This document shows, one piece after another, positions 22,601 through 34,600 of a stretch of DNA of 42,500 nt. The DNA comes from Glandiceps talaboti (lineage: Eukaryota > Hemichordata > Enteropneusta > Spengelidae). Position numbers and translations under genes: made by a program. The notes below the pieces were generated by a model. That model ran no database searches. It worked only from the letters and a program-made list of their open reading frames with translations, and had not been told where the DNA came from. How positions within the stretch are numbered: the first letter of the stretch is position 1; every line of letters begins with the position of its first letter. The stretch spans positions 1,295,609 through 1,338,108 of the forward strand of contig NC_135567.1 in assembly GCF_964340395.1 (NCBI RefSeq). The letters are read 5' to 3'.

Positions 22601-25600
22601 ACCTAGGTAGCTAAGTAACTTGGATAGGATCTCTAGGTAGCTAAGTAACTTGGATAGGATACCTAGGTAACTAAGTAACTTGGATAGGATCTCTAGGTAG
22701 CTAAGTAACTTGGATTGGATCCCTAGGTAGCTAAGTAACTTGGATAGGATACCTAGGTAGCTAAGTAACTTGGATAGGATACCTAGGTAACGAAGTAACT
22801 TGGATAGGATCCCCTAGGTAGCTAAGTAACTTGGATAGGATCCCTAGGTAACGAAGTAACTTGGATAGGATACCTAGGTAACGAAGTAACTTGGATAGGA
22901 TACCTAGGTTGCTAAGTAACTTGGATAGGATCTCTAGGTAGCTAAGTAACTTGGATAGGATCTCTAGGTAGCTAAGTAACTTGGATAGGATACCTAGGTT
23001 GCTAAGTAACTTGGATAGGATACCTAGGTTGCTAAGTAACTTGGATAGGATACCTAGGTAGCTAAGTAACTTGGATAGGATACCTAGGTAGCTAAGTAAC
23101 TTGGATTGGATACCTAGGTAGCTAAGTAACTTGGATAGGATACCTAGGTAGCTAAGTAACTTGGATTGGATACCTAGGTAGCTAAGTAACTTGGATAGGA
23201 TCTCTAGGTAGCTAAGTAATTTGGATAGGATACCTAGGTAATGAAGTAACTTGGATAGGATACCTAGGTAGCTAAGTAACTTGGATTGGATACCTAGGTA
23301 GCTAAGTAACTTGGATTGGATACCTAGGTAGCTAAGTAACTTGGATAGGATCTCTAGGTAGCTAAGTAATTTGGATAGGATACCTAGGTAATGAAGTAAC
23401 TTGGATAGGATACCTAGGTAGCTAAGTAACTTGGATAGGATCCCTAGGTAACGAAGTAACTTGGATAGGATACCTAGGTAACGAAGTAACTTGGATAGGA
23501 TACCTAGGTAACGAAGTAACTTGGATAGGATCTCTAGGTAGCTAAGTAACTTGGATAGGATCTCTAGGTAGCTAAGTAACTTGGATAGGATACCTAGGTA
23601 GCTAAGTAACTTGGATAGGATCCCTAGGTAACGAAGTAACTTGGATAGGATACCTAGGTAGCTAAGTAACTTGGATAGGATCTCTAGGTAGCTAAGTAAC
23701 TTGGATAGGATCTCTAGGTAGCTAAGTAACTTGGATAGGATACCTAGGTAGCTAAGTAACTTGGATAGGATCCCTAGGTAACGAAGTAACTTGGATAGGA
23801 TACCTAGGTAGCTAAGTAACTTGGATAGGATCCCTAGGTAGCTAAGTAACTTGGATAGGATCCCTAGGTAGCTAAGTAACTTGGATAGGATCTCTAGGTA
23901 GCTAAGTAACTTGGATAGGATACCTAGGTAGCCAAGTAACTTGGATAGGATCCCTAGGTAGCTAAGTAACTTGGATAGGATCCCTAGGTAGCTAAGTAAC
24001 TTGGATAGGATCTCTAGGTAACGAAGTAACTTGGATAGGATCCCTAGGTAGCTAAGTAACTTGGATAGGATCTCTAGGTAGCTAAGTAACTTGGATAGGA
24101 TACCTAGGTAGCTAAGTAACTTGGATAGGATACCTAGGTAGCCAAGTAACTTGGATAGGATCCCTAGGTAGCTAAGTAACTTGGATTGGATCTCTAGGTA
24201 GCTAAGTAACTTGGATAGGATCTCTAGGTTGCTAAGTAACTTGGATAGGATCCCTAGGTAGCTAAGTAACTTGGATAGGATACCTAGGTAGCTAAGTAAC
24301 TTGGATTGGATACCTAGGTAATGAAGTAACTTGGATAGGATCTCTAGGTAGCTAAGTAACTTGGATAGGATCCCTAGGTAGCTAAGTAACTTGGATAGGA
24401 TACCTAGGTAGCTAAGTAACTTGGATAGGATCCCTAGGTAGCTAAGTAACTTGGATAGGATCTCAAGGTAACGAAGTAACTTGGATTGGATATCTAGGTA
24501 GCTAAGTAACTTGGATAGGATACCTAGGTTGCTAAGTAACTTGGATAGGATACCTAGGTTGCTAAGTAACTTGGATAGGATACCTAGGTAACGAAGTAAC
24601 TTTGATAGGATCTCTAGGTAGCTAAGTAACTTGGATAGGATACCTAGGTTGCTAAGTAACTTGGATAGGATCTCTAGGTAGCTAAGTAACTTGGATAGGA
24701 TCCCTAGGTAGCTAAGTAATTTGGATAGGATACCTAGGTTGCTAAGTAACTTGGATAGGATACCTAGGTAGCTAAGTAACTTGGATAGGATCCCTAGGTT
24801 GCTAAATAACTTGGATAGGATACCTAGGTAACGAAGTAACTTGGATAGGATCCCTAGGTAGCTAAGTAACTTGGATAGGACCCCCTAGGTAGCTAAGTAA
24901 CTTGGATAGGATACCTAGGTAACGAAGTAACTTGGATAGGATACCTAGGTTGCTAAGTAACTTGGATAGGATCCCTAGGTAAAGAAGTAACTTGAATAGG
25001 ATACCTAGGTAGCTAAGTAACTTGGATAGGACCCCCTAGGTAGCTAAGTAACTTGGATAGGATCCCTAGGTAACGAAGTAACTTGAATAGGATACCTAGG
25101 TAGCTAAGTAACTTGGATAGGACCCCCTAGGTAGCTAAGTAACTTGGATAGGATCCCTAAGTAGCTAAGTAACTTGGATAGGATACCTTGGTAGCTAAGT
25201 AACTTGAATAGGATACCTAGGTAGCTAAGTAACTTGGATAGGATCCCTAGGTAGCTAAGTAACTTGGATAGGATACCTAGGTAGCTAAGTAACTTGGATA
25301 GGATCTCTAGGTAGCTAAGTAACTTGGATATGATCCCTAGGTAGCTAAGTAACTTGGATATGATCCCTAGGTAGCTAAGTAACTTGGATAGGATCTCTAG
25401 ATAGCTAAGTAACTTGGATAGGATCCCTAGGTAGCTAAGTAACTTGGATAGGATACCTAGGTAGCTAAAAACTTGGATAGGACCACCTCGGTAGCTAAGT
25501 AACTTGGATAGGATCTCTAGGTAGCTAAGTAACTTGGATAGGATCCCTAGGTAGCTAAGTAACTTGGATAGGATACCTAGGTAATGAAGTAACTTGGATA

Positions 25601-28600
25601 GGATCTCTAGGTAGCTAAGTAACTTGGATAGGATCCCTAGGTAGCTAAGTAACTTGGATAGGATCCCTAGGTAGCTAAGTAACTTGGATAGGATCTCTAG
25701 GTAGCTAAGTAACTTGGATAGGATACCTAGGTTGCTAAGTAACTTGGATAGGATCTCTAGGTAGCTAAGTAACTTGGATAGGATACCTAGGTTGCTAAGT
25801 AACTTGGATAGGATACCTAGGTAATGAAGTAACTTGGATAGGATCCCTAGGTAACGAAGTAACTTGGATAGGATCCCTAGGTAGCTAAGTAACTTGGATA
25901 GGATACCTAGGTAGCTAAGTAACTTGGATAGGATCCCTAGGTAGCTAAGTAACTTGGATAGGATCTCTAGGTAGCTAAGTAACTTGGATAGGATCCCTAG
26001 GTAGCTAAGTAACTTGGATAGGATCCCTAGGTAGCTAAGTAACTTGGATAGGATCCCTAAGTAGCTAAGTAACTTGGATAGGATACCTTGGTAGCTAAGT
26101 AACTTGAATAGGATACCTAGGTAGCTAAGTAACTTGGATAGGATCCCTAGGTAGCTAAGTAACTTGGATAGGATCTCTAGGTAGCTAAGTAACTTGGATA
26201 GGATCCCTAGGTAGCTAAGTAACTTGGATAGCATCCCTAGGTAGCTAAGTAACTTGGATAGGATCTCTAGGTAGCTAAGTAACTTGGATAGGACCACCTA
26301 GGTTGCTAAGTAACTTGGATAGGATCCCTAGGTAGCTAAGTAACTTGGATAGGATACCTAGGTAGCTAAGTAACTTGGATAGGATACCTAGGTAGCTAAG
26401 TAACTTGGATAGGATCTCTAGGTAGCTAAGTAACTTGGATAGGATACCTAGGTAATGAAGTAACTTGGATAGGATCTCTAGGTAACGAAGTGACTTGGAT
26501 TGGATCTCTAGGTAGCTAAGTAACTTGGATAGGATCCCTAGGTAGCTAAGTAACTTGGATAGGATCCCTAGGTAACTAAGTAACTTGGATAGGATCCCTA
26601 GGTAACTAAGTAACTTGGATTGGATCTCTAGGTAGCTAAGTAACTTGGATAGGATACCTAGGTAGCTAAGTAACTTGGATAGGATACCAAGGTAGCTAAG
26701 TAGCTTGGATAGGATCCCTAGGTAGCTAAGTAACTTGGATAGGATCCCTAGGTAGCTAAGTAACTTGGATAGGATACCTAGGTAGCTAAGTAACTTGGAT
26801 AGGATACCTAGGTAGCTAAGTAACTTGGATAGGATACCTAGGTAACTAAGTAACTTGGATTGGATCTCTAGGTAGCTAAGTAACTTGGATAGGATACCTA
26901 GGTAGCTAAGTAACTTGGATAGGATACCAAGGTAGCTAAGTAGCTTGGATAGGATCCCTAGGTAGCTAAGTAACTTGGATAGGATCCCTAGGTAGCTAAG
27001 TAACTTGGATAGGATACCTAGGTAGCTAAGTAACTTGGATAGGATACCTAGGTAGCTAAGTAACTTGGATAGGATACCTAGGTAGTGAAGTAACTTGGAT
27101 AGGATCCCTAGGTAGCTAAGTAACTTGGATAGGATCCCTAGGTAGCTAAGTAACTTGGATAGGATCTCTAGGTAGCCAAGTAACTTGGATAGGATCTCTA
27201 GGTAGCTAAGTAACTTGGATAGGATACCTAGGTAATGAAGTAACTTGGATAGGATCCCTAGGTAACGAAGTAACTTGGATAGGATCCCTAGGTAGCTAAG
27301 TAACTTGGATAGGATCCCTAGGTAGCTAAGTAACTTGGATAGGATCTCTAGGTAGCTAAGTAACTTGGATAGGATACCTAGGTAGCTAAGTAACTTGGAT
27401 AGGATACCTAGGTAACGAAGTAACTTGGATAGGATCCCTAGGTAGCTAAGTAACTTGGATAGGATCTCTAGGTAGCTAAGTAACTTGGATAGGATACCTA
27501 GGTTGCTAAGTAACTTGGATAGGATCTCTAGGTAGCTAAGTAACTTGGATACGATCTCTAGGTAGCTAAGTAACTTGGATAGGATCCCTAGGTTGCTAAG
27601 TAACTTGGATAGGATACCTAGGTAGCTAAGTAACTTGGATAGGATCTCTAGGTAGCTAAGTAACTTGGATACGATCTCTAGGTAGCTAAGTAACTTGGAT
27701 AGGACCCCTAGGTAGCTAAGTAACTTGGATAGGATACCTAGGTTGCTAAGTAACTTGGATAGGATACCTAGGTAACGAAGTAACTTGGATAGGATCCCTA
27801 GGTAGCTAAGTAACTTGGATACAATCTCTAGGTAGCTAAGTAACTTGGATAGGATACCTAGGTAGCTAAGTAACTTGGATAGGATCCCTAGGTAGCTAAG
27901 TAACTTGGATAGGATCTCTAGGTAGCTAAGTAACTTGGATAGGATCCCTAGGTAGCTAAGTAACTTGGATACGATCTCTAGGTTGCTAAGTAACTTTAAT
28001 AGGATCCCTAGGTAGCTAAGTAACTTGGATAGGATCTCTAGGTAGCTAAGTAACTTGGATAGGATCTCTAGGTAACGAAGTAACTTGGATAGGATACCTA
28101 GGTAACGAAGTAACTTGGATAGGATACCTAGGTAGCTAAGTAACTTGGATAGGACCCCTAGGTAGCTAAGTAACTTGGATAGGATACCTAGGTTGCTAAG
28201 TAACTTGGATAGGATACCTAGGTAGCTAAGTAACTTGGATAGGATCTCTAGGTAGCTAAGTAACTTGGATAGGATCTCTAGGTAGCTAAGTAACTTGGAT
28301 AGGATCTCTAGGTAACGAAGTAACTTGGATAGGATACCTAGGTAACGAAGTAACTTGGATAGGATACCTAGGTTGCTAAGTAACTTGGATAGGATACCTA
28401 GGTAGCTAAGTAACTTGGATAGGATACCTAGGTAGCTAAGTAACTTGGATAGGATACCTAGGTAACTAAGTAACTTGGATAGGATCTCTAGGTAGCTAAG
28501 TAACTTGGATAGGATACCTAGGTTGCTAAGTAACTTGGATAGGATCTCTAGGTAGCTAAGTAACTTGGATACGATCTCTAGGTAGCTAAGTAACTTGGAT

Positions 28601-31600
28601 AGGATCCCTAGGTTGCTAAGTAACTTGGATAGGATCTCTAGGTAGCTAAGTAACTTGGATAGGATCTCTAGGTAGCTAAGTAACTTGGATAGGATACCTA
28701 GGTAACGAAGTAACTTGGATAGGATACCTAGGTAACGAAGTAACTTGGATAGGATCCCTAGGTTGCTAAGTAACTTGGATAGGATCTCTAGGTAGCTAAG
28801 TAACTTGGATAGGATCTCTAGGTTGCTAAGTAACTTGGATAGGATACCTAGGTTGCTAAGTAACTTGGATAGGATCTCTAGGTAGCTAAGTAACTTGGAT
28901 TGGATATCTAGGTAACGAAGTAACTTGGATAGGATACCTAGGTAACGAAGTAACTTGGATAGGATACCTAGGTTGCTAAGTAACTTGGATAGGATACCTA
29001 GGTAGCTAAGTAACTTGGATAGGATACCTAGGTAACGAAGTAACTTGGATAGGATCCCTAGGTAGCTAAGTAACTTGGATAGGATCTCTAGGTAGCTAAG
29101 TAACTTGGATAGGATACCTAGGTTGCTAAGTAACTTGGATAGGATCTCTAGGTAGCTAAGTAACTTGGATACGATCTCTAGGTAGCTAAGTAACTTGGAT
29201 AGGATCCCTAGGTTGCTAAGTAACTTGGATAGGATACCTAGGTAGCTAAGTAACTTGGATAGGATCTCTAGGTAGCTAAGTAACTTGGATACGATCTCTA
29301 GGTAGCTAAGTAACTTGGATAGGACCCCTAGGTAGCTAAGTAACTTGGATAGGATACCTAGGTTGCTAAGTAACTTGGATAGGATACCTAGGTAACGAAG
29401 TAACTTGGATAGGATCCCTAGGTAGCTAAGTAACTTGGATACAATCTCTAGGTAGCTAAGTAACTTGGATAGGATACCTAGGTAGCTAAGTAACTTGGAT
29501 AGGATCCCTAGGTAGCTAAGTAACTTGGATAGGATCTCTAGGTAGCTAAGTAACTTGGATAGGATCCCTAGGTAGCTAAGTAACTTGGATACGATCTCTA
29601 GGTTGCTAAGTAACTTTAATAGGATCCCTAGGTAGCTAAGTAACTTGGATAGGATCTCTAGGTAGCTAAGTAACTTGGATAGGATCTCTAGGTAACGAAG
29701 TAACTTGGATAGGATACCTAGGTTGCTAAGTAACTTGGATAGGATCTCTAGGTAGCTAAGTAACTTGGATAGGATCTCTAGGTAACGAAGTAACTTGGAT
29801 AGGATACCTAGGTTGCTAAGTAACTTGGATAGGATCCCTAGGTAGCTAAGTAACTTGGATAGGATCCCTAGGTAGCTAAGTAACTTGGATAGGATCCCTA
29901 GGTAACGAAGTAACTTGGATAGGATACCTAGGTAACGAAGTAACTTGGATAGGATACCTAGGTAGCTAAGTAACTTGGATAGGATCCCTAGGTTGCTAAG
30001 TAACTTGGATTGGATCTCTAGGTAGCTAAGTAACTTGGATAGGATACCTAGGTAGCTAAGTAACTTGGATAGGATACCTAGGTAACGAAGTAACTTGGAT
30101 TGGATACCTAGGTTGCTAAGTAACTTGGATAGGATCTCTAGGTAACGAAGTAACTTGGATTGGATACCTAGGTAGCTAAGTAACTTGGATAGGATACCTA
30201 GGTAACGAAGTAACTTGGATTGGATACCTAGGTTGCTAAGTAACTTGGATTGGATCTCTAGGTTGCTAAGTAACTTGGATAGGATCTCTAGGTAACGAAG
30301 TAACTTGGATAGGATACCTAGGTTGCTAAGTAACTTGGATAGGATCCCTAGGTAGCTAAGTAACTTGGATAGGACCCCCTAGGTAGCTAAGTAACTTGGA
30401 TAGGATCCCTAGGTAGCTAAGTAAACTGGATAGGATCCCTAGGTTGCTAAGTAACTTGGATAGGACCCCCTAGGTAGCTAAGTAACTTGGATAGGATCCC
30501 TAGGTATCTAAATAATATTGTTTTTTTTATTTGGACAGGGTCCTTGGTTAGCCAAGTATAGGGTCCCTAGCTAGCCAAGTAAAGGGTCCCTAGGTAGCTA
30601 AGTATAGGGTCCCTATGTAGCCAAGTATAGAATCCCTAGGTAGGTGAGTATAGAGTTCCTAGGTAGCCAAGTATAGAGTCCCTAGGTAGCTGAGTATAGA
30701 GTCCCTAGGTAGCAAAGTATAGGGTCCCTAGGTAGCCAAGTATAGGGTCCAAAGGTAGCCAAGTATAGGGTCCCTAGGTAGCCGAGTATAGGGTCCCTAC
30801 ATAGCTGAGTATAGGGTCCCTAGGTAGCCAAGTATAGGGTTCCTAGGTAGCCAAGTATAGGGGCCCTAGGTAGCCAAGTATAGAGTCCCTAGGTAGCCAA
30901 GTATAAAGTCCCTAGGTAGGTTAGTATAGGGTCCCTAGGTAGCCAAGTATAGGGTCCCTAGGTAGCCGAGTATAGAGTCCCTAGGTAGCCAAGTATAGAG
31001 TCCCTAGGTAGGTTAGTATAGGGTCCCTAGGTAGCCAAGTATAGGGTCCCTAGGTAGGTTAGTATAGGGTCCCTAGGTAGCCAAGTATAGAGTCCCTAGG
31101 TAGCCAAGTATAGAGTCCCTACGTAGCCAAGTATAGGGTCCCTAGGTAGCCAAGTATAGGGTCCCTAGGTAGCCAAGTATAGAGTCCCTAGGTAGGTTAG
31201 TATAGGGTCCCTAGGTAGCCGAGTATAGAGTCCCTAGGTAGCCAAGTATAGAGTCCCTAGGTAGGTTAGTATAGGGTCCCTAGGTAGCCAAGTATAGGGT
31301 CCCTAGGTAGCCGAGTATAGAGTCCCTAGGTAGCCAAGTATAGAGTCCCTAGGTAGGTTAGTATAGGGTCCCTAGGTAGCCAAGTATAGGGTCCCTAGGT
31401 AGCCAAGTATAGGGTCCCTAGGTAGCCAAGTATAGAGTCCCTAGGTAGGTTAGTATAGGGTCCCTAGGTAGGTTAGTATAGAGTCCCTAGGTAGGTTAGT
31501 ATAGGGTCCCTAGGTAGCCAAGTATAGGGTCCCTAGGTAGCCGAGTATAGGGTCCTAAGGTAGCCTAGTATAGAGTCCCTAGGTAGCCAAGTATTGAGTC

Positions 31601-34600
31601 CCTAGGTAGCCAAGTATAGGGTCCCTAGCTAGCCAAGTAAAGGGTCCCTAGGTAGCTAAGTATAGGGTCCCTATGTAGCCAAGTATAGAATCCCTAGGTA
31701 GGTGAGTATAGAGTTCCTAGGTAGCCAAGTATAGAGTCCCTAGGTAGCTGAGTATAGAGTCCCTAGGTAGCAAAGTATAGGGTCCCTAGGTAGCCAAGTA
31801 TAGGGTCCCAAGGTAGCCAAGTATAGGGTCCCTAGGTAGCCGAGTATAGGGTCCCTACATAGCTGAGTATAGGGTCCCTAGGTAGCCAAGTATAGGGTCC
31901 CTAGGTAGCCAAGTATAGGGTCCCTAGGTAGCCAAGTATAGAGTCCCTAGGTAGCCAAGTATAGAGTCCCTAGGTAGGTTAGTATAGGGTCCCTAGGTAG
32001 CCAAGTATAGGGTCCCTAGGTAGCCGAGTATAGAGTCCCTAGGTAGCCAAGTATAGAGTCCCTAGGTAGGTTAGTATAGGGTCCCTAGGTAGCCAAGTAT
32101 AGGGTCCCTAGGTAGCCAAGTACAGGGTCCCTAGGTAGCCAAGTATATCGTCCCTAGGTAGCCAAGTATAGAGTCCCTACGTAGCCAAGTATAGGGTCCC
32201 TAGGTAGCCAAGTATAGGGTCCCTAGGTAGCCAAGTATAGAGTCCCTAGGTAGGTTAGTATAGGGTCCCTAGGTAGCCGAGTATAGAGTCCCTAGGTAGC
32301 CAAGTATAGAGTCCCTAGGTAGGTTAGTATAGGGTCCCTAGGTAGCCAAGTATAGGGTCCCTAGGTAGCCGAGTATAGAGTCCCTAGGTAGCCAAGTATA
32401 GAGTCCCTAGGTAGGTTAGTATAGGGTCCCTAGGTAGCCAAGTATAGGGTCCCTAGGTAGCCAAGTATAGGGTCCCTAGGTAGCCAAGTATAGAGTCCCT
32501 AGGTAGGTTAGTATAGGGTCCCTAGGTAGGTTAGTATAGAGTCCCTAGGTAGGTTAGTATAGGGTCCCTAGGTAGCCAAGTATAGGGTCCCTAGGTAGCC
32601 GAGTATAGGGTCCTAAGGTAGCCGAGTATAGAGTCCCTAGGTAGCCAAGTATAGAGTCCCTAGGTAGCCAAGTATAGGGTCCCTAGCTAGCCAAGTAAAG
32701 GGTCCCTAGGTAGCTAAGTATAGGGTCCCTATGTAGCCAAGTATAGAATCCCTAGGTAGGTGAGTATAGAGTTCCTAGGTAGCCAAGTATAGAGTCCCTA
32801 GGTAGCTGAGTATAGAGTCCCTAGGTAGCCAAGTATAGGGTCCCTAGGTAGCCAAGTACAGGGTCCCTAGGTAGCCAAGTATATCGTCCCTAGGTAGCCA
32901 AGTATAGAGTCCCTACGTAGCCAAGTATAGGGTCCCTAGGTAGCCAAGTATAGGGTCCCTAGGTAGCCAAGTATAGAGTCCCTAGGTAGGTTAGTATAGG
33001 GTCCCTAGGTAGCCGAGTATAGAGTCCCTAGGTAGCCAAGTATAGAGTCCCTAGGTAGGTTAGTATAGGGTCCCTAGGTAGCCAAGTATAGGGTCCCTAG
33101 GTAGCCGAGTATAGAGTCCCTAGGTAGCCAAGTATAGAGTCCCTAGGTAGGTGAGTATAGAGTTCCTAGGTAGCCAAGTATAGAGTCCCTAGGTAGCTGA
33201 GTATAGAGTCCCTAGGTAGCAAAGTATAGGGTCCCTAGGTAGCCAAGTATAGGGTCCCAAGGTAGCCAAGTATAGGGTCCCTAGGTAGCCGAGTATAGGG
33301 TCCCTACATAGCTGAGTATAGGGTCCCTAGGTAGCCAAGTATAGGGTTCCTAGGTAGCCAAGTATAGGGGCCCTAGGTAGCCAAGTATAGAGTCCCTAGG
33401 TAGCCAAGTATAAAGTCCCTAGGTAGGTTAGTATAGGGTCCCTAGGTAGCCAAGTATAGGGTCCCTAGGTAGCCGAGTATAGAGTCCCTAGGTAGCCAAG
33501 TATAGAGTCCCTAGGTAGGTTAGTATAGGGTCCCTAGGTAGCCAAGTATAGGGTCCCTAGGTAGGTTAGTATAGGGTCCCTAGGTAGCCAAGTATAGAGT
33601 CCCTAGGTAGCCAAGTATAGAGTCCCTACGTAGCCAAGTATAGGGTCCCTAGGTAGCCAAGTATAGGGTCCCTAGGTAGCCAAGTATAGAGTCCCTAGGT
33701 AGGTTTGTATAGGGTCCCTAGGTAGCCGAGTATAGAGTCCCTAGGTAGCCAAGTATAGAGTCCCTAGGTAGGTTAGTATAGGGTCCCTAGGTAGCCAAGT
33801 ATAGGGTCCCTAGGTAGCCGAGTATAGAGTCCCTAGGTAGCCAAGTATAGAGTCCCTAGGTAGGTTAGTATAGGGTCCCTAGGTAGCCAAGTATAGGGTC
33901 CCTAGGTAGCCAAGTATAGGGTCCCTAGGTAGCCAAGTATAGAGTCCCTAGGTAGGTTAGTATAGGGTCCCTAGGTAGGTTAGTATAGAGTCCCTAGGTA
34001 GGTTAGTATAGGGTCCCTAGGTAGCCAAGTATAGGGTCCCTAGGTAGCCGAGTATAGGGTCCTAAGGTAGCCGAGTATAGAGTCCCTAGGTAGCCAAGTA
34101 TAGAGTCCCTAGGTAGCCAAGTATAGGGTCCCTAGCTAGCCAAGTAAAGGGTCCCTAGGTAGCTAAGTATAGGGTCCCTATGTAGCCAAGTATAGAATCC
34201 CTAGGTAGGTGAGTATAGAGTTCCTAGGTAGCCAAGTATAGAGTCCCTAGGTAGCTGAGTATAGAGTCCCTAGGTAGCAAAGTATAGGGTCCCTAGGTAG
34301 CCAAGTATAGGGTCCCAAGGTAGCCAAGTATAGGGTCCCTAGGTAGCCGAGTATAGGGTCCCTACATAGCTGAGTATAGGGTCCCTAGGTAGCCAAGTAT
34401 AGGGTCCCTAGGTAGCCAAGTATAGGGTCCCTAGGTAGCCAAGTATAGAGTCCCTAGGTAGCCAAGTATAGAGTCCCTAGGTAGGTTAGTATAGGGTCCC
34501 TAGGTAGCCAAGTATAGGGTCCCTAGGTAGCCGAGTATAGAGTCCCTAGGTAGCCAAGTATAGAGTCCCTAGGTAGGTTAGTATAGGGTCCCTAGGTAGC

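Noticed and set aside
25104-26297. 397-codon minus-strand frame with a ten-residue repeat
   Set aside because: It is the 30-bp satellite read in one frame, inside a CERS1 intron; 30 is divisible by three and the frame ends wherever a unit has an indel.
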